Shown: one piece after another, positions 12,001 to 27,000 of the stretch
Position numbering within the stretch: the first letter of the stretch is position 1
Layout of the letters: the number at the start of each line of letters is the position of its first letter
Origin: Antedon mediterranea
Lineage: Eukaryota > Echinodermata > Crinoidea > Comatulida > Antedonidae
Direction of reading: 5' to 3'
NCBI RefSeq assembly: GCF_964355755.1
Contig: NC_092677.1
Coordinates: 27,252,101 to 27,316,100 of the forward strand
Length of the DNA: 64,000 bases
Translations under genes and position numbers: made by a program
The notes under the pieces: generated by a model
Database searches by the model: none
The model's input: the letters and a program-made list of their open reading frames with translations, nothing else
Told to the model about the DNA's origin: nothing

Positions 12001-15000
12001 AAAGTGTGATGTGCCCAAATATGGTAGTGATATGACCAAATATGGTAGTGATATGACATCATCATAACCATATATGGAGACATCACAATTTTTTGTCACA
12101 TAAAGTTTAATAGTGTAGAGTTTTAACAACAATATTATTAAAAATATTTATTTAAAAATATTTTCTAAATAATATTGTTGTTAAAACTAGTATTAATAAG
12201 ATTCTTTATTCACCTTGAGACCCCTCCCCACCTAGGTGACCGTAGTGGGTACCGTTATGTACAAAGTACTAGGAGGGTAAATGGAGACTTGTTTGTGAGG
12301 GAGGTGTACTACTACTACCCACAAACATTCACACTACAGTTTGGTCTGTCCAAATCGTTAAAGAAAAAAGAGATAGGCGTCACAGCTGTAAAATAATAGT
12401 TTTTAAGTCGCAGGTCATTCTCCCTGTCCTTCCCAACATTTACATTGCCAAATGTAGTTCTTCAGCTATAATCATAAGATTCGCTAAGTATGAACAAATA
12501 TTTTCCAATTTTCTTAATTCAAGTAAAGAGGTTGAATATATTGAATATACACAGGTGGTGTTGGCAAGCAATTATCATTTCAATTTTAGACACACATTTC
12601 ATTAAATACAGACCTATTATGCAAGGTTAATTAAGTAAGATTTAATAAGCCACTTAGGCAGAAAAGGTTTGTGATTTCTCGGTTGTTTAACAGTTTCTTG
12701 GGACATTTAACAGAAACCAAAAAACAATTTTAGAATTTATTCTGTGTTAGTTTATGTAAAGTAGAAATTGAAAGTTAAATTAATTGAAGGTTGAAACAAT
12801 ACATCTATATTGTATGAGATTAATTTATGTCTGTATAGTGTAACCTTTATATTGATTATGTTTGTACGGCTAATGATATTCTAAATTAATTTATAATATG
12901 ACATGAATAGCAATGACTCTGTAGTTAACAAATGAAATTGTTGGTTTTTGTATTGTATTTACACAATCAAGCCCTTAGGCCTCGGTGTAGAGTTTGTCAG
13001 TCGGGTGTGTTTACTGAAAATGTGTGTTTTTTGCTTGCTTACACTGCAGTATATCAATCAGTAGGGTAAAAAAGTAATCCTATGAGGTTTTATATATTAG
13101 TCAATGATGGATTTAAATTGTAATTGATATCATGTTATGAAATCAACAAATTTTAAATATAGACAGGATTGAAAAAAAAAATCATTGCATAAAGGCCGAC
13201 TTACAGTAACAAGCGTTAAGCGGAAAACCACATAGCTTGTCCCATGTAGAATCTGTATAAAGCTACTCCGCGTTGTGTGTAAATGGTCATTAGGAATAAC
13301 ATAGGGCTGTTCTATATTTGTATTACCGTTACCGCTCGTCTGTGTGAATTGGCCTTAACATTCAGCTATTGACTAATTACAGTTGTATTACCGTTACCGC
13401 TCGTCTGTGTGAATTGGCCTTAACATTCAGCTATTGACTAATTACAGGTTGAAAAATTACTAATTTTTTTTTATTATTTCATATTATTAATATTATTTTT
13501 GGAACTAGATGGATTTATTTACAGTAATTGTAAGTTGTTGAGACTCCCCATTTTGGCAAGTTTCTATCTTTCATTCAAACAGTTCATTCAGTGTTTTAAT
13601 TTTAAAAACTATAGTATTTGTTATTGTTATTACTGCCATTAATATTAAGAATTTGAGTACTATACTACAGTAGTAATAATAACAATATGTAAACATACAC
13701 TGTTATTATTATTAGCTATTCATTGCTGTTTTCGTTTCTGTTCCATTGTGATATCAAGGATAATCAATTCTTATATATAATGAAGAAAGTCATTTTACGT
13801 CTGCTGCACGTCGCAATGAATGAATGCGGTACATTTGATGTAACTAGCCATTAGTGAATACATTAATACAGATTAAAAATGACTTGAATGAAGAACTACA
13901 AGAATATTGGCATACTAAATTCTACTATAATGCTAATTCTACTATAATGCTTTATGCTTTAAAGGCTTAGGTTTGATTAATAAATACTATACAGTATATC
14001 TCCTTCCGTTAATTGGGGTGACCCAAAGGAGGTGTATTCATTTTTTCAGTTTTTCTGTTACCATCTTTGCTGTATCAGTTCTATCCCAGTCCGGGAAAAC
14101 CTGGATTATGACTGTTGAATTTCGCACACAAGTATGGAACAGTATTAACATAATAATCCGATGTGGGCTAAATTTGTATACATTTTTTTATTCCTTGCTT
14201 ACAGTGTCCAATTTATGACCAATTTCGGAATGTTGAGTTCACCGGTGTCTACCAAACAATGACCACACAAGCCGCTATAACTGTTGAGGTAAACAACACA
14301 CAATTTAACAGCAATTTGTGTCTTTGTATTAACCTCTAGTAATTTTTTAATATCGTAAAATGTGGTTCCAATTATATATTATATTTCAACACTGTTTAAT
14401 TTAATAGAGGGACTACTTTAAAGGAGGCGGAGGGCACTTCTTTGTTGTATTAGTTGTTCAGCCAGACGATAAACAATGTGGTTATACAGAGGCAGAAACG
14501 TCAACTACAGGTAGAAACTGATTGATTTATACAGCACATATTCTGTTAGGCACATCGTAATAGTGTATTTCCACTATTGGGGTTCTCTGGTGGTTAATTT
14601 GCCACCGGGGGTACAATTATCAATTTTAGTTTTAAACTATGAGAACATATTCAAAAGATAATGCTCTTTTTTGTGCGTTCTACTAATAGACGTGGAAACA
14701 GAGCGAGAGCAGGTTGAATGCAGTGAGAGCGAGAGCAGGGATGTGATTTGAATGCAGCGAGAGCAGGGATGTGATTTGAATGCAGTGGTTATCAGTTTAT
14801 CCAATTAACACATACTGCTCAATGCAAACTGATTGCTTTTTAGTCTGTAAAGTAATAAAAGGGTGGTGTGAATAAACCATTATTTGTCCATGAGAACAAA
14901 ATTAATATCCTTGTTGTACAGTATTATGTCCAGGCATGATCGCTAAATAAAGTTTGCTGTGCATTTGCCAATATTTGATTATGAAACGCATATAATTCAA

Positions 15001-18000
15001 TTACTAGTTCTGGATTTCAATTACAAGTCGTGACATTTTGAAATTCAATTTCATCATTAAATATTATAAATAAGCCAATACATATTATAAATAAGCCAAT
15101 ACATATTTGATAGATAATTGATTTGATGATTTCAGGTTTTGAAACGTGAAGTCTGTGTTTCAAATTGCTGTCTAAATATAAAAATATATTCACATTGGTA
15201 ATACAGTATATACTGTACTTCATTCTGTTTTATTCAATTTTCAACATATAATACATGACAACGGTGCAGCAACCTGAGGATTGCCATAAGTGCTAAGCAC
15301 TATCTAATTGGCTTTCCATATACTGCACTTAAACATATAAAAATAAAAAAACATAAGAAATAAAAAATCGAAACATTTTGCAGCGTCAAAATTGAACAAT
15401 CATTAAAATATATATATATATTATTTACAGATAAAATGTTGATGATGAGTGAAACCAAATTAATTCAATCCTTCTTTTCATGTCGTCTTTTGACGTAGTT
15501 CAGAAGAATTTAAATTGTGGAGCTATTATAAAGTTATTTATTTATTTATTCAGGTTCATCAAATATTCGTAATAAGACCATTGGTATAGTAGTGGAAGAG
15601 ACATACTCATGTAAGTATTTAAATATTTTCAAAAAAATAATTGCAATTAATTTAAAACAAAAACATAGTCGTCAATCATTAAAATATGTTTTAAATGACA
15701 GCTCTGTTATTATTAGTTAATGCTATCTTTAGTAGTATATTAAATGTTTTAGGTGTATATATGAGGTTTAGCACAAAACAATAACATCAACAAAAATGCA
15801 AATAGTTTCTGTGTTAGTATGTTTTTGTTTGAAATTTTATTTTGTTTTTTGATATGAAACAATTAAGTTTATTTGTAATAGTTGTGTTGGAACATTTTCA
15901 TTTCATAAACGTATGTATTTAGTTAATAATGAAATATATTAAAATATACAAATAAAAAAGAGAGCCATATTTTTTGGGGTTTTTTTTGCTGATGAATCAT
16001 GTTTAATTTTGTATAAAATTACTCATATTCTATGACTAGGTCATGTACAGACCTTACATTAGCTATCCACTCATTGTCGTCATCAACGTTCACTCTAAAT
16101 CCTTTTCATTATAATGTCCTTGTCATCCGTATGTTCATTTTTTTAGCATCTCATGGGAATCAGCGAAGCATTTTAATAATGATAGGCAGTCTGATACTTA
16201 TTGAGTTCACATTATCAAATGATCCGAAAAGCCAAACCGTTTTTTTTTTCTGTTTTGAAAACTACTACTTATATTTATTATTCAAAAACATTTTCAACAT
16301 CTTTTCATTCATCTTTTCATCTTAATCATTAATTTCATCAATAACAGTAACATTCATGTTAATAACTTCCGCTGCGTTTCTTCTTTTTTTTTAATTCATT
16401 AATACAATATTACTTGGTTACTTACTTAATTAGTTACTTACTTACTTGGTTACTTACTTGATTACTTATTGTTTACTTACTTGGTTTCCATCTGCAAAGG
16501 CCCCCAATTTATCTTTTAAGCAATCAACATTTGGTGCAGTTATCACATTTTATGTAAGATTATTCCATCTTTCAACAATTCTATTACCAACAAATTTATT
16601 TAAAATTTATCACTATATAAAATGAAGATGATAAAATTAAGTAATTAATGAAGCTTAATGTGTATGTTTTGTTTACTATAGCAACAGAATATTGGCGCCC
16701 AGTTTTGGCGACTATAGGACTTATGCTTCTATTTTATCTTGTCACCGGTATCCTAGTGTTTGTGGCATCTGCCAGGTAAGATTTTTTATCCTATCAAAAT
16801 CAGAATGGGGGGGGGGAGGGGGGGGGGGCAACTCACAAACCCCCAAAATCCATATAAAAACAACAACATAATACAGCAACTTCTATGACTTGCGTGATGT
16901 TGTTTATTTATTTTCCACAACTAATACATATATTTCTTTATAAATCATTAAGTACTATATAAATGTAGATGGTGGTCAAAAGAAATAGACTTTAAGCAGA
17001 GACCACCATTAAGACAATAGAAAAAAAACAATACAATGAGATTACTGTACAATAAATATATAAATAAAAATATATAAAGGTAGCATGGTTTATAACATGT
17101 CTTCTGTACTTGTCTTGTTCATTCGTTACCTAGTTGGAGGATTTTATTTTTTGTCTTCTTGTGAATGATATTGTATCTCTCGGTTATAATAAACAGAGTT
17201 TCTGTCATCTGAAATTTGACATTTCAGATGTTGGTAACTATGCCACTCTTTAAAACTTTGTTTCAATACCATATGTATTTTATATGAATGTGTCTCCTTT
17301 GCCAATAAAAAAACGACATTAACATGAGAATGAGGCGAGTGGGAATCAAGAATGAATAGCTATAAAGTATAATAGTTAAATTCATATATTGTGAAATTGA
17401 AATTCCACAAACTAGGTCTGTACATAGTTTGTATCAAAAAGGAAATCAGAAGGCATGTACTGCAATTTAGAAGTAATAATGATATTAATAGGGATATTAA
17501 ACAATAGTTGCAAAATAAATGAAGTGAAGCTTAGCTAACTTCTGCACATGCTCACAAACCTTACTAAATAAATGTTATTTTACATGGCCTATGGCATTTT
17601 TGCAATCTGCATTTTTAATAGTTTTTAACAATATTTTAACATAGGCATATAAATAGTATTTTAACATTGCCTTTTGATATATTGTTCTTTGTTGTTTTAT
17701 TGTCTATAATGCAAAACAAAATTCAATTTTAAAGTGAACCAGTAAAATTTCTTGAATCTTATGATGTACCTTAAATATGGCAATTGTTGTCAGTTCAGTT
17801 TAGATCTGCACGTTGTTTGAGGCCCAGTGTTTATCTCTATTGGGTCTCTGATATTAATACAATAACAGGTGCGAAAGTAATATATCTTTATGATCTATTC
17901 AAATTATCATATCCAGTATTGAGCCATAAAGATATTTAAATTTACATATTTTATGACAGAAATAAAAATGTGGTGAAGTCAAACATAAACGTTATACAGT

Positions 18001-21000
18001 ATATGTATATTATGACGTTTAGCAATTTTTTTGTTATTATGCTTTTAAATGGCAAATTATAAATGATAATCAATGTTTATAAATAAATATATTTGGTATC
18101 AATATAAATGATATCAATATAAATGATATCAATATAAATGATATCAATATAAATGATATCAATATAAATGATATCAATATAAATGATATCAATATAAATG
18201 ATATCAATATAAATGATATCAATATAAATGATATCAATATAAATGATATCAATATAAATGATAACAATATAAATGATATCAATATAAATGATATCAATAT
18301 AAATGATATCAATATAAATGATAACAATATAAATGATATCAATATAAATGATATCAATATAAATGATAACAATATAAATGATAACAATATAAATGATATC
18401 AATATGATATCAATATAAATCATATTAATATAAATTTATGTATTAATATCAATTTTATAAATGAATCAATTGTATATGAACAGAAATTAGAAATGTGTTG
18501 CAAGTTTCATTTCAACATCCAGTTATTATTTAAAAATTAAATTAAATGACTGCTGTCAGATTTGAACCAGTAACATGTCAGTTCACAGGGCAAGCTCCTT
18601 AACCACATAGGTATGATGGTATCCAAAGGTCAGGTCACTCCCAGCTTCTTATGCAATTGTCAAAGACATTCAGAATATTATTATTGATTTATGAATGAAT
18701 ATTAATAACACAAGAATGCAAACAGCGCAAAATTTGATTTAATTATCCAACTAAAACATTAAAACATGCTTTTTATTATAATATAATATTCCTACTATAT
18801 TTTTTAACAGACAAGATAGTAACAGCAGTGGTGAAGGTAAGTAGTAATGTTTAATTTACAATTTCCCATGTGAGTGCTTCCTATTTCATAGATACATTTC
18901 ATTTTATTCTCTTTTTCAATTTAACTTTAGAGCGCTAATATTTCATATTCTGTCACTAAGACAGATAGTTTTACGAATCAAATTGCCCCAAGGGGGAGTC
19001 CCTAACGGCTTAGTCCGTGATGCTTCAAATTGTTCTCAACTTGATGTACATTTTAAACATCTGAGTCGTCGAGCAGATTAATAGAACCATTACAGCTAAT
19101 GTTTATCACCTGTATTATAACTCTTATATGTTGTCTCTGCGTAATTTACTTATTTAAATTTAATTCATGGAAATTATAAAAAATCAATTGATTTATGTGT
19201 GCAAGATTTTAGATGGAAGTAAAGTATTAAAGTATTAAGTTTTGGATTAAATTATTGAATTAAAATATTATACAAATAATTTCCTACTTTTGAAAATAAA
19301 TAGCAAAATAAACACCAATGGCATCAGTATTTCTGTTTCTATAATTTGCTTTTATAATAATTTGTAGATCATCCTTAATTTATAACAAACATTTGAATAA
19401 TTTGAAATTGTAACGATTCATTATGCTCTGTCTACACTATCAAACTAGTTTGACAAAAAAGGTGTGATGTGCCCAAATATGGTGGTGATGCCCAAATACG
19501 CTAGTGATATGACATTATGTCCATATATGGGCAAATCATATTTTTTTGTCGCATAAAGTTTCATAGTGTGGACAGAGCTTTAGGAAGATCTGTTTCAAAA
19601 TACTAAATTTTAAAATTGATGTCGAATCATTTGTAAGGCTTTTTATGCACTAAATACATTCATTCGCAATAATCACCTGACCATCTTCAAACCCTGAAAT
19701 GCAATACTTATTAATTTATTCCGACATAAAAAGTTATTTTGTATAGCTATATAGATATCAATAATCAGAATATTGTAAACAATTGGAATTTACATATGCA
19801 ATTATTAATTAGGTCTTGTGATTGTGATCTAATTTACATATGATGGTATATAATGGTCATGTTGGTCTTGATATATTATCTTGTATAAACAAATTAAAGA
19901 TTTTAATTATCTGTGTAGAGACGTCACTTGTTTTAAACTGTGTACAATATTAGTAGCAGCCTAAAAATTTCAAAATTAAGTTATTAAAAACCTATTTAAA
20001 TCTTTTGAATTTATTTTATATAAATTGTATTGAGATCTCTATTTTTTATCTTAAAATTGTAATTAAAATATTTTAAGCGTTTGATCAAATTGGAAAAGAG
20101 CTATATAAGCAATTATTATTTATTATTTTATTTTAAACAATTTCACAAGTTTCCCCAGGACGAGTGAGGTCTGACCTTCTTTTCCTTTACTTCCATCCAT
20201 CTTTGAATAATTTACTAAAAAAAACCATCCATAGTTCATTTACCGTCCATTCTTCCTAAAAGTAGATATAGGTCATAGGTCACACCTAACTGGACAACAG
20301 ATAATGCATTGATAACATGTTGAGACAGCAAACATTCAGTTTGTTTAGTTTTATACAATTGAATTGCTTTTGTATAATTACAGAAACAATTATTGTTATT
20401 ATATTATTTTAAAGCTTGTCTTTGCATCAATTATGTTAATTATAAACATGTTTTTACAGTCTGGTGAAAGTGCGTTCAATTACGTTCTTAAACGCCTTAA
20501 GGGAAGGCATTAATTATCTTAATAAACATACAATGATGTTGTTTATCATTGTAAAATTTGTAATTCAAATTTATCTGCTGGTAATATTAAGTGTACTGTA
20601 TATTCAATTTTCATGTCAGAGCCTACCGACCAGACAGGTAAGCGTATACCAATTGGTTAAAAGCAATTTGTTGAATAATACATGCATTTGTTTAATGACG
20701 TTTGCAATTTGTTTGGTTCTAGTTTTTATTGGTTATTATGAATATATATTGAATAGCCCCCTCTTTTGGTTATTATGAATATATATTGAATAGCCCCCTC
20801 TTTTGGTTATTATGAATATATATTGAATAGCCCCCTCTTTTGGATTTTTTTTTGTAATGTTTCTTTGAGTTTGTTATTAAATATGTTAATTTTTTTTTGT
20901 GGTTTTTTTTTGGTTTTTGTTTTTTGTTTTTTGGTTTTGCATGCACTTTCAGTCTTATGCACTGATTAAAAAACGTAATGCAGTTTAAATATTATTTATT

Positions 21001-24000
21001 TTAAGTTTAAAATAAGGGTGAAGAAAAGTGAACGTATTGCAAATTAGCCTATGATTTGGATCAATTTAGTTTCGTTTGCTGCCCTCTCTAATTTATGTAA
21101 GTTCGTTGAATTACCTCAATTGAATTACAGTAGGTCTCTTTCCTTTTTTGACTTTTAACTTTATCTTAATTTTATTTTATCCGTTTTAAAACAACTTGTT
21201 TTCTCTTTTTTTAAATCATAATTTACTTATCTTTGCAGTAGAATCACCCAGATTTATTTTATTTTTATTTTAATTTATTCTTCACTTCAATGCGCCTTAA
21301 AAGTGTTTTATGTTCGCAATATATTTGTCAGCTTTCAAATCACATCCAATCATAAACATATTTCTAGAGCATCAATTGCAAATGGTGTTAATTACGACAG
21401 TACTAAATAATCAGCATCGTGAAGATGAATGATAAATCTGCGTCATCGTCGTATGTGATCCGTTAAACGCAGATAAAATGTGTAATCTTTATGTACTCTG
21501 TGTTGCCACTCTTACTCACAATTTGTACGAATAATTAAAATATGGAACTGAATTCTTGTTTTTCTTGGCATAATTCAAAAGTTTAAAATTTACCCTGAGG
21601 AGGACGATAATAATAATATTAACAAAAGAAATAGATTAAACTAACACTACTTCAATTAAGAATTAATGTTTGGCACCTGTGGTGTTTATATTATATACTG
21701 TTAATGTAAAAACAAAATAAGAGAAACAAGAAATGATTTATTACAAAGAAATGTATTTATTCAAAATAAGTATGTAACACAAATATATGAAATAAAGCTG
21801 AATGATTCTCACAAAAGAGAGAAAAAAAGTTGAATATAATATTACATATTTAGAATGGTTTAATTAATCTAAAAAAATGTTGAAATCACTGACAATGAAG
21901 CTAGCGTATGTTATTTCTATCAATGAAAATGTTTAATGTTCATACACTTAAAAATGTATCACATTTCAAAATTAGCAGTTGCAGTCAATACATTATTGCT
22001 CACATTCCTGAAACATACATACATTATTGCACATGTCTTATAAAACATACATTTACTTCTCACAACATGCATATATTACTGCTCACAGCAGACTAAACAA
22101 AACCAGCCTTAAAATGGACCTGAAATGGAATTTCGATTTTCAAGAAATTCACACATGTTATTTAAATGTATCAAATTAACACAAACCCATACAAATAAAA
22201 ACAAAATGTATAGTATTTTGAGTAAAAACGAAATTTTAAGATACCATGGTAAATTAGCGAAAATTACTCACGCCATTGCAATATTCTATTTCAACGGCCG
22301 TCGGAAGCCTCTATATTCACGACGTCACATATACACACGATGATATCGAGAGCGTGTATGCCGCCCGATAGTCAGTGAATGATCGACGGCCTGGAAAGAT
22401 ACGCGAAGCGTTGACACTAATACTAATTTATTCAATATCTAATGTTGTTGAAATATAGGTCCCTAAAATGTACTTCGTTTGTTCTAAAACCCGAATTTAG
22501 AAGGCCTACCTCCCAAACCTTTACTAGGCCTAGGCCCCCAATCCAGCGCGCGGAGTCGATCCACCACCCACATCATGCGGCGAGGCTCCGTTTCATGTGC
22601 ATCCAAGGACCAAAGCGATATCAACAACTTGCTGCGCTCATTGTCAAGCCAAAGTAAAATATGAATAAAATTCGTTTTCGAACTGCCTGATTCGTGACAA
22701 ATAAATTATCATCTCATATTACTAATTTAATTCTGCTAAACTAAAAACTAAAGAAACTAACACATTTTAGCAGTATAAATTACGAACGATATACAAAATA
22801 CACGAACGGAAAATATGGATACGCATCATTGCGCACGGAGCTGTATCCCGGACAACGTTGCCAGGCCAACTTCGGTATTGCCAGAAAAAAACCGTTGATT
22901 TTAAGATTTTAAATCGTCATTTACTCGATGAATAACCGTTTATACGGTAATAATTTTATCTAAAAAAATTCTAAATACGTTTCTGCAAATGCACAAGCAT
23001 TTTTTAGAAAATACTCCACAGATTTCAAGAGTTATAGCCAAAAAACTGCAAATTGTCCATTGGAGGGATAGGAATATATTCGCAAAGTGACGTCACCCGC
23101 GAATTTTTTTGATTTTCAAATGGGGCTTTCCCCAAAAGGGCCAATTTATATTTTGTAACAATATACATTATAGCAACACCTAATAGCCCCCAAAACATCA
23201 TTCTAAAATGAAAAAAATCGAAAATCCATTTCAGGTCCATTTTAACCAACAAATTTCCTAATTTACTCTGTGATGTGTTTAAATGACGGATGTCTAGCTG
23301 AAGGTGAAACTATCAATTTGCATTAATATTCAAAATATACTTTATGTATGATTACGTTTGCCATTGCAATTTTAGAATGAAAATTATTTTAAAAAGGGGA
23401 ATTTGAAAGTTAAATTAATTCCAGTGGATGAATGTATGTATTTAATGATAAGAAAGGAGTAATCGTGTAATGAGGAATGTTTTAATTCTTGTATCAAAGC
23501 CCAACCAAGCTTAAGCTCTGTCTACACTATCAAACTAGTTTGTGCCCAAGTATGGTAGTGATATACCCAAATATGGTAGTGATATGACATCATCATGTCC
23601 ATATATGGGCACATCACTTTTTTTTTCACATAGTTTGATAGTGTAGACAGAGCTTTAGAGGTTTGACTATTTTATCTGACAGCCATAATTTAGAAACAAT
23701 AGTTAATATGGCTTCACAATAGAACCTCTACATTGAGTCTCCACTATTCATGGTGACCCCCTCCCCCTCTCCCCTCCCAAATTAAGAGGACGCTTTGTTG
23801 TGTCCAAAAGTGCCCTTTAATGGGGTTCTACTTTATGCAATAATGATTAATTAAAATGAGAGGTGATATTACAAGATATAATTAAAACTTAATTAATTTT
23901 TTGTTTGTTTTTACTATTATTATTATTTGCATGAAGTATACTGACCTAAATTATTATATTTTTATAATTGTTGTATTTGGTGTATATTATTATATATATT

Positions 24001-27000
24001 AGATTGTATAGAATAGAATAGTAGCATTTCACAAGTGACATGTATTGTATATGCCTCTTTATAATGTAATAATGACATTGTGTGTTTTTCTTTTCTTTTA
24101 TATTGCATAATGGTTTCCTTTGTGTTCACATGCCATATTCAGCCAGTCTATTAGGTAGAGTGCACTTGAGTATTTGTAGTTTAAGCTTGGTTCCCACTAG
24201 AACGCAACGCAGCGATGTATAGACACGAAGTACTGTATTACAGTACGTAGTCACAAGTGGGAACCGACGACGACGCAACATCACAAATTTGATTTCACGC
24301 AGGCGGAAGAAAGCACAATTACTTGCGTAGGTTGCGTTGCTAGTGGGAACCAAGCTTTAGTATTACAGTCAATATGTTGTGTAATTTATTCTGCTGTAGT
24401 TATTACTGCAGTAATCGCAACATCACAAACATAAAAGTATCAACATTACTATCATTAAAATTGACAACATTATAAAATTATTTTTAATTTGCTGTATGTT
24501 TGTTAATTTCAATGATGTCAGCAAAATAAAATTGATCAAAAACATCACTGTCATCATCAAAATGTTCAACATTATCAAATTATCAATTGATCAAAAACAT
24601 CACTATCATCAGCAAAATGTTCAACATTAGCAAATGATTTTTAATGTACGTATGTTGATAATATTCAAGCACATGAATGTTCATATCATGGTTGTATTAT
24701 ATATCGTTCATGGTGATGCAAGTAATGTAGTGATGCACCCATCAATATAGCCAATGTGAATGTCAAATGTGAGTGTCGTATAATATGATTCATTTGTTTT
24801 TCTCAACCATATGTTTTTATATTTTTTTTTAAATGATGATTTTATTTGTACAACTGTTGATAAGTTATCAACTATGTAATATAACCCTGGTAGCATCTGT
24901 TATTATATATTTCAATTCAGAAAAAAATAAAAATTTAAAAAAATTACAAACATGAGAATGTTTGTTTTCCATCAATATTGAAAAATAAAGTTGAAATTAA
25001 ATAAAATAAATAAACATTTTAAAAAATTGATTGTACTCCAAAATAATAATTCTTATAATCTGATTATGAATTAATAAATTAGTTTATTTTGTTGATATAA
25101 AGTTCTGAAAAGAACAGTTCGTTTCAGAACTAATATACGTGGTTTGATTTCGCCATGCAAATCTTAAAACAATATATTTGTTTATTTTGTTTTAGTTTCG
25201 GACGTCAGCAGTAATCGGCCATTTGTGTCTGATCAGCAAGATACATATGGATCTACAGGTTAGAATTCAATCATACAACAATCCTCATTAACAGTAATAA
25301 ATGGTGGGCTAACAATACAATAATAGGCTATTAGGGAGAACAAATATATAGTAGAGGCGAGTGAATGGCCAAGCAGTTAAGACAGTGGAACCATAAGCCA
25401 TAACATCGGCAAGGGTTCCAGGCTCACACACTCCATGGTGGTGGAACAAGTCTTCTCGGATATGAACTATAAAGCATAGGTCCGGTGTACAACTCTTTGC
25501 TCATGTATAAGAACCTATAGTACATCTTTTGAGATGAGTAGGGGGTTACCCCGGTGTACTAGTACACGCACAGTCACTGATCATAACTGGGCCCTCTGGG
25601 ATAACAGTCTTTGACAGGAGAGACTACCCAGTGTAAAGATAACATTGGTGGGAGAATACAAGATCACTAGCCTGAAACTAAATAATATCACAATTGTCTA
25701 TAATAGGGCGTCCATCACCAAATCACGTTGGGCATGGCGGTGCGAGCGAGAGACGTGGTTCTACCAGTTCCGCATCAGACGAAGATGATATCGATTATCT
25801 TGAAGATATCGAACAAGAGAAGGAGGTTTACCGGACAAAGACTGTCCTGTTTGTTTCCGATCTCTCCAGAAAGGATCCCAAGCTGATGAGAATGAAGTAC
25901 AGACTGTACCACTGGAATCTGATCACTATTGCCGTCTTCTACGCCCTACCGGTCATCCAACTTGTCGTCACTTATCAAACGGTATTTTACTTTTTTCTTC
26001 TTTTTTTTTAAATGTTCAAAATCATCAAAGTTTATGCCATAGTGACTATCTTTGACCGTTCTTGTCTCTTGTCAGTGCTCCCTTTTTATGTTTATGTTTT
26101 ACTGAAAAGAATAAATAAAATAAAATTGATGGAGTAGCCAATATCTGACACTAGGTCATCCTCTTACATTCATCTCCCAAAACACAGGACTACTATATTT
26201 CACCAAAGTATTAGATACTCTGGTGAATGTTTTGCCTCATTCGTTACAAAATATACAAAATGTAAATAATTTCAAAAAAACTGCAAAATATTATTTATTA
26301 TCAAACAATACTTAGCTGCCATGTTTCTTGTTAATATATTTACCTTTTAATAGAAATATTGAAAATGTATTAATATGATTTATACTACAATTGAAATGTA
26401 CCGCTTTAGGTTTTATTGTTATTTTCATTTCTGTGTCTTATTTATATGTTTTGTTTACTTTTGATTGTTTTGTTTGGGCGTCCCTGACACAAGCTTTGCT
26501 TTTTTGGTGACGCCACCATTTTGGAAATAAATGTTGATTTTGATTGATTGATTGATCAAAATTAGTTTTTGGATCTATATTCCATTTTTTTCTGCATGAC
26601 AAATTTTGAGGTTGCTTATTTGTTAAAGGTATTGAGTATTGCTGAATTGAATAGAACATGTTGTGTCAATTGTTTTTACTCACTCGGTAATAAAACGTAG
26701 TCCACAATACTTTACATGTTATTCTTTGTAATTAAAATGTTATTGTAACGTTTACTGATCAATTTGTACTTTGTCGGTTCATCTCAATACATATTTAAAT
26801 AATTACTCTATTTTCCTTCGTTGTCTCTGGAGATGTCGGTAAATGGATCAAACAATACTGCCGATTTAAGATAAACAGGTTGGTTGTCGTTAGTGTGAAC
26901 GCAAATTAGGGTTTAACCGATTTGGGTCGGTGACTTATTTCCAGAATGTTTATGCTTATAACCCCCAAGAGAGTTTTCTGTACTGTACTCTCTTATTTAC

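Noticed and set aside
18070-18423. 117-codon minus frame of ILISF repeats
   Set aside because: It is a translation of the 15-bp minisatellite, which is a multiple of 3.
20464-20778. 104-codon hydrophobic frame in SIDT intron 10
   Set aside because: No matching splice sites in phase with SIDT, AT-driven composition, and it ends inside a tandem repeat.
23715-23833. Possible MITE with TAGAACC ends
   Set aside because: The inverted match is only about 7-8 bases and the rest is not symmetrical.
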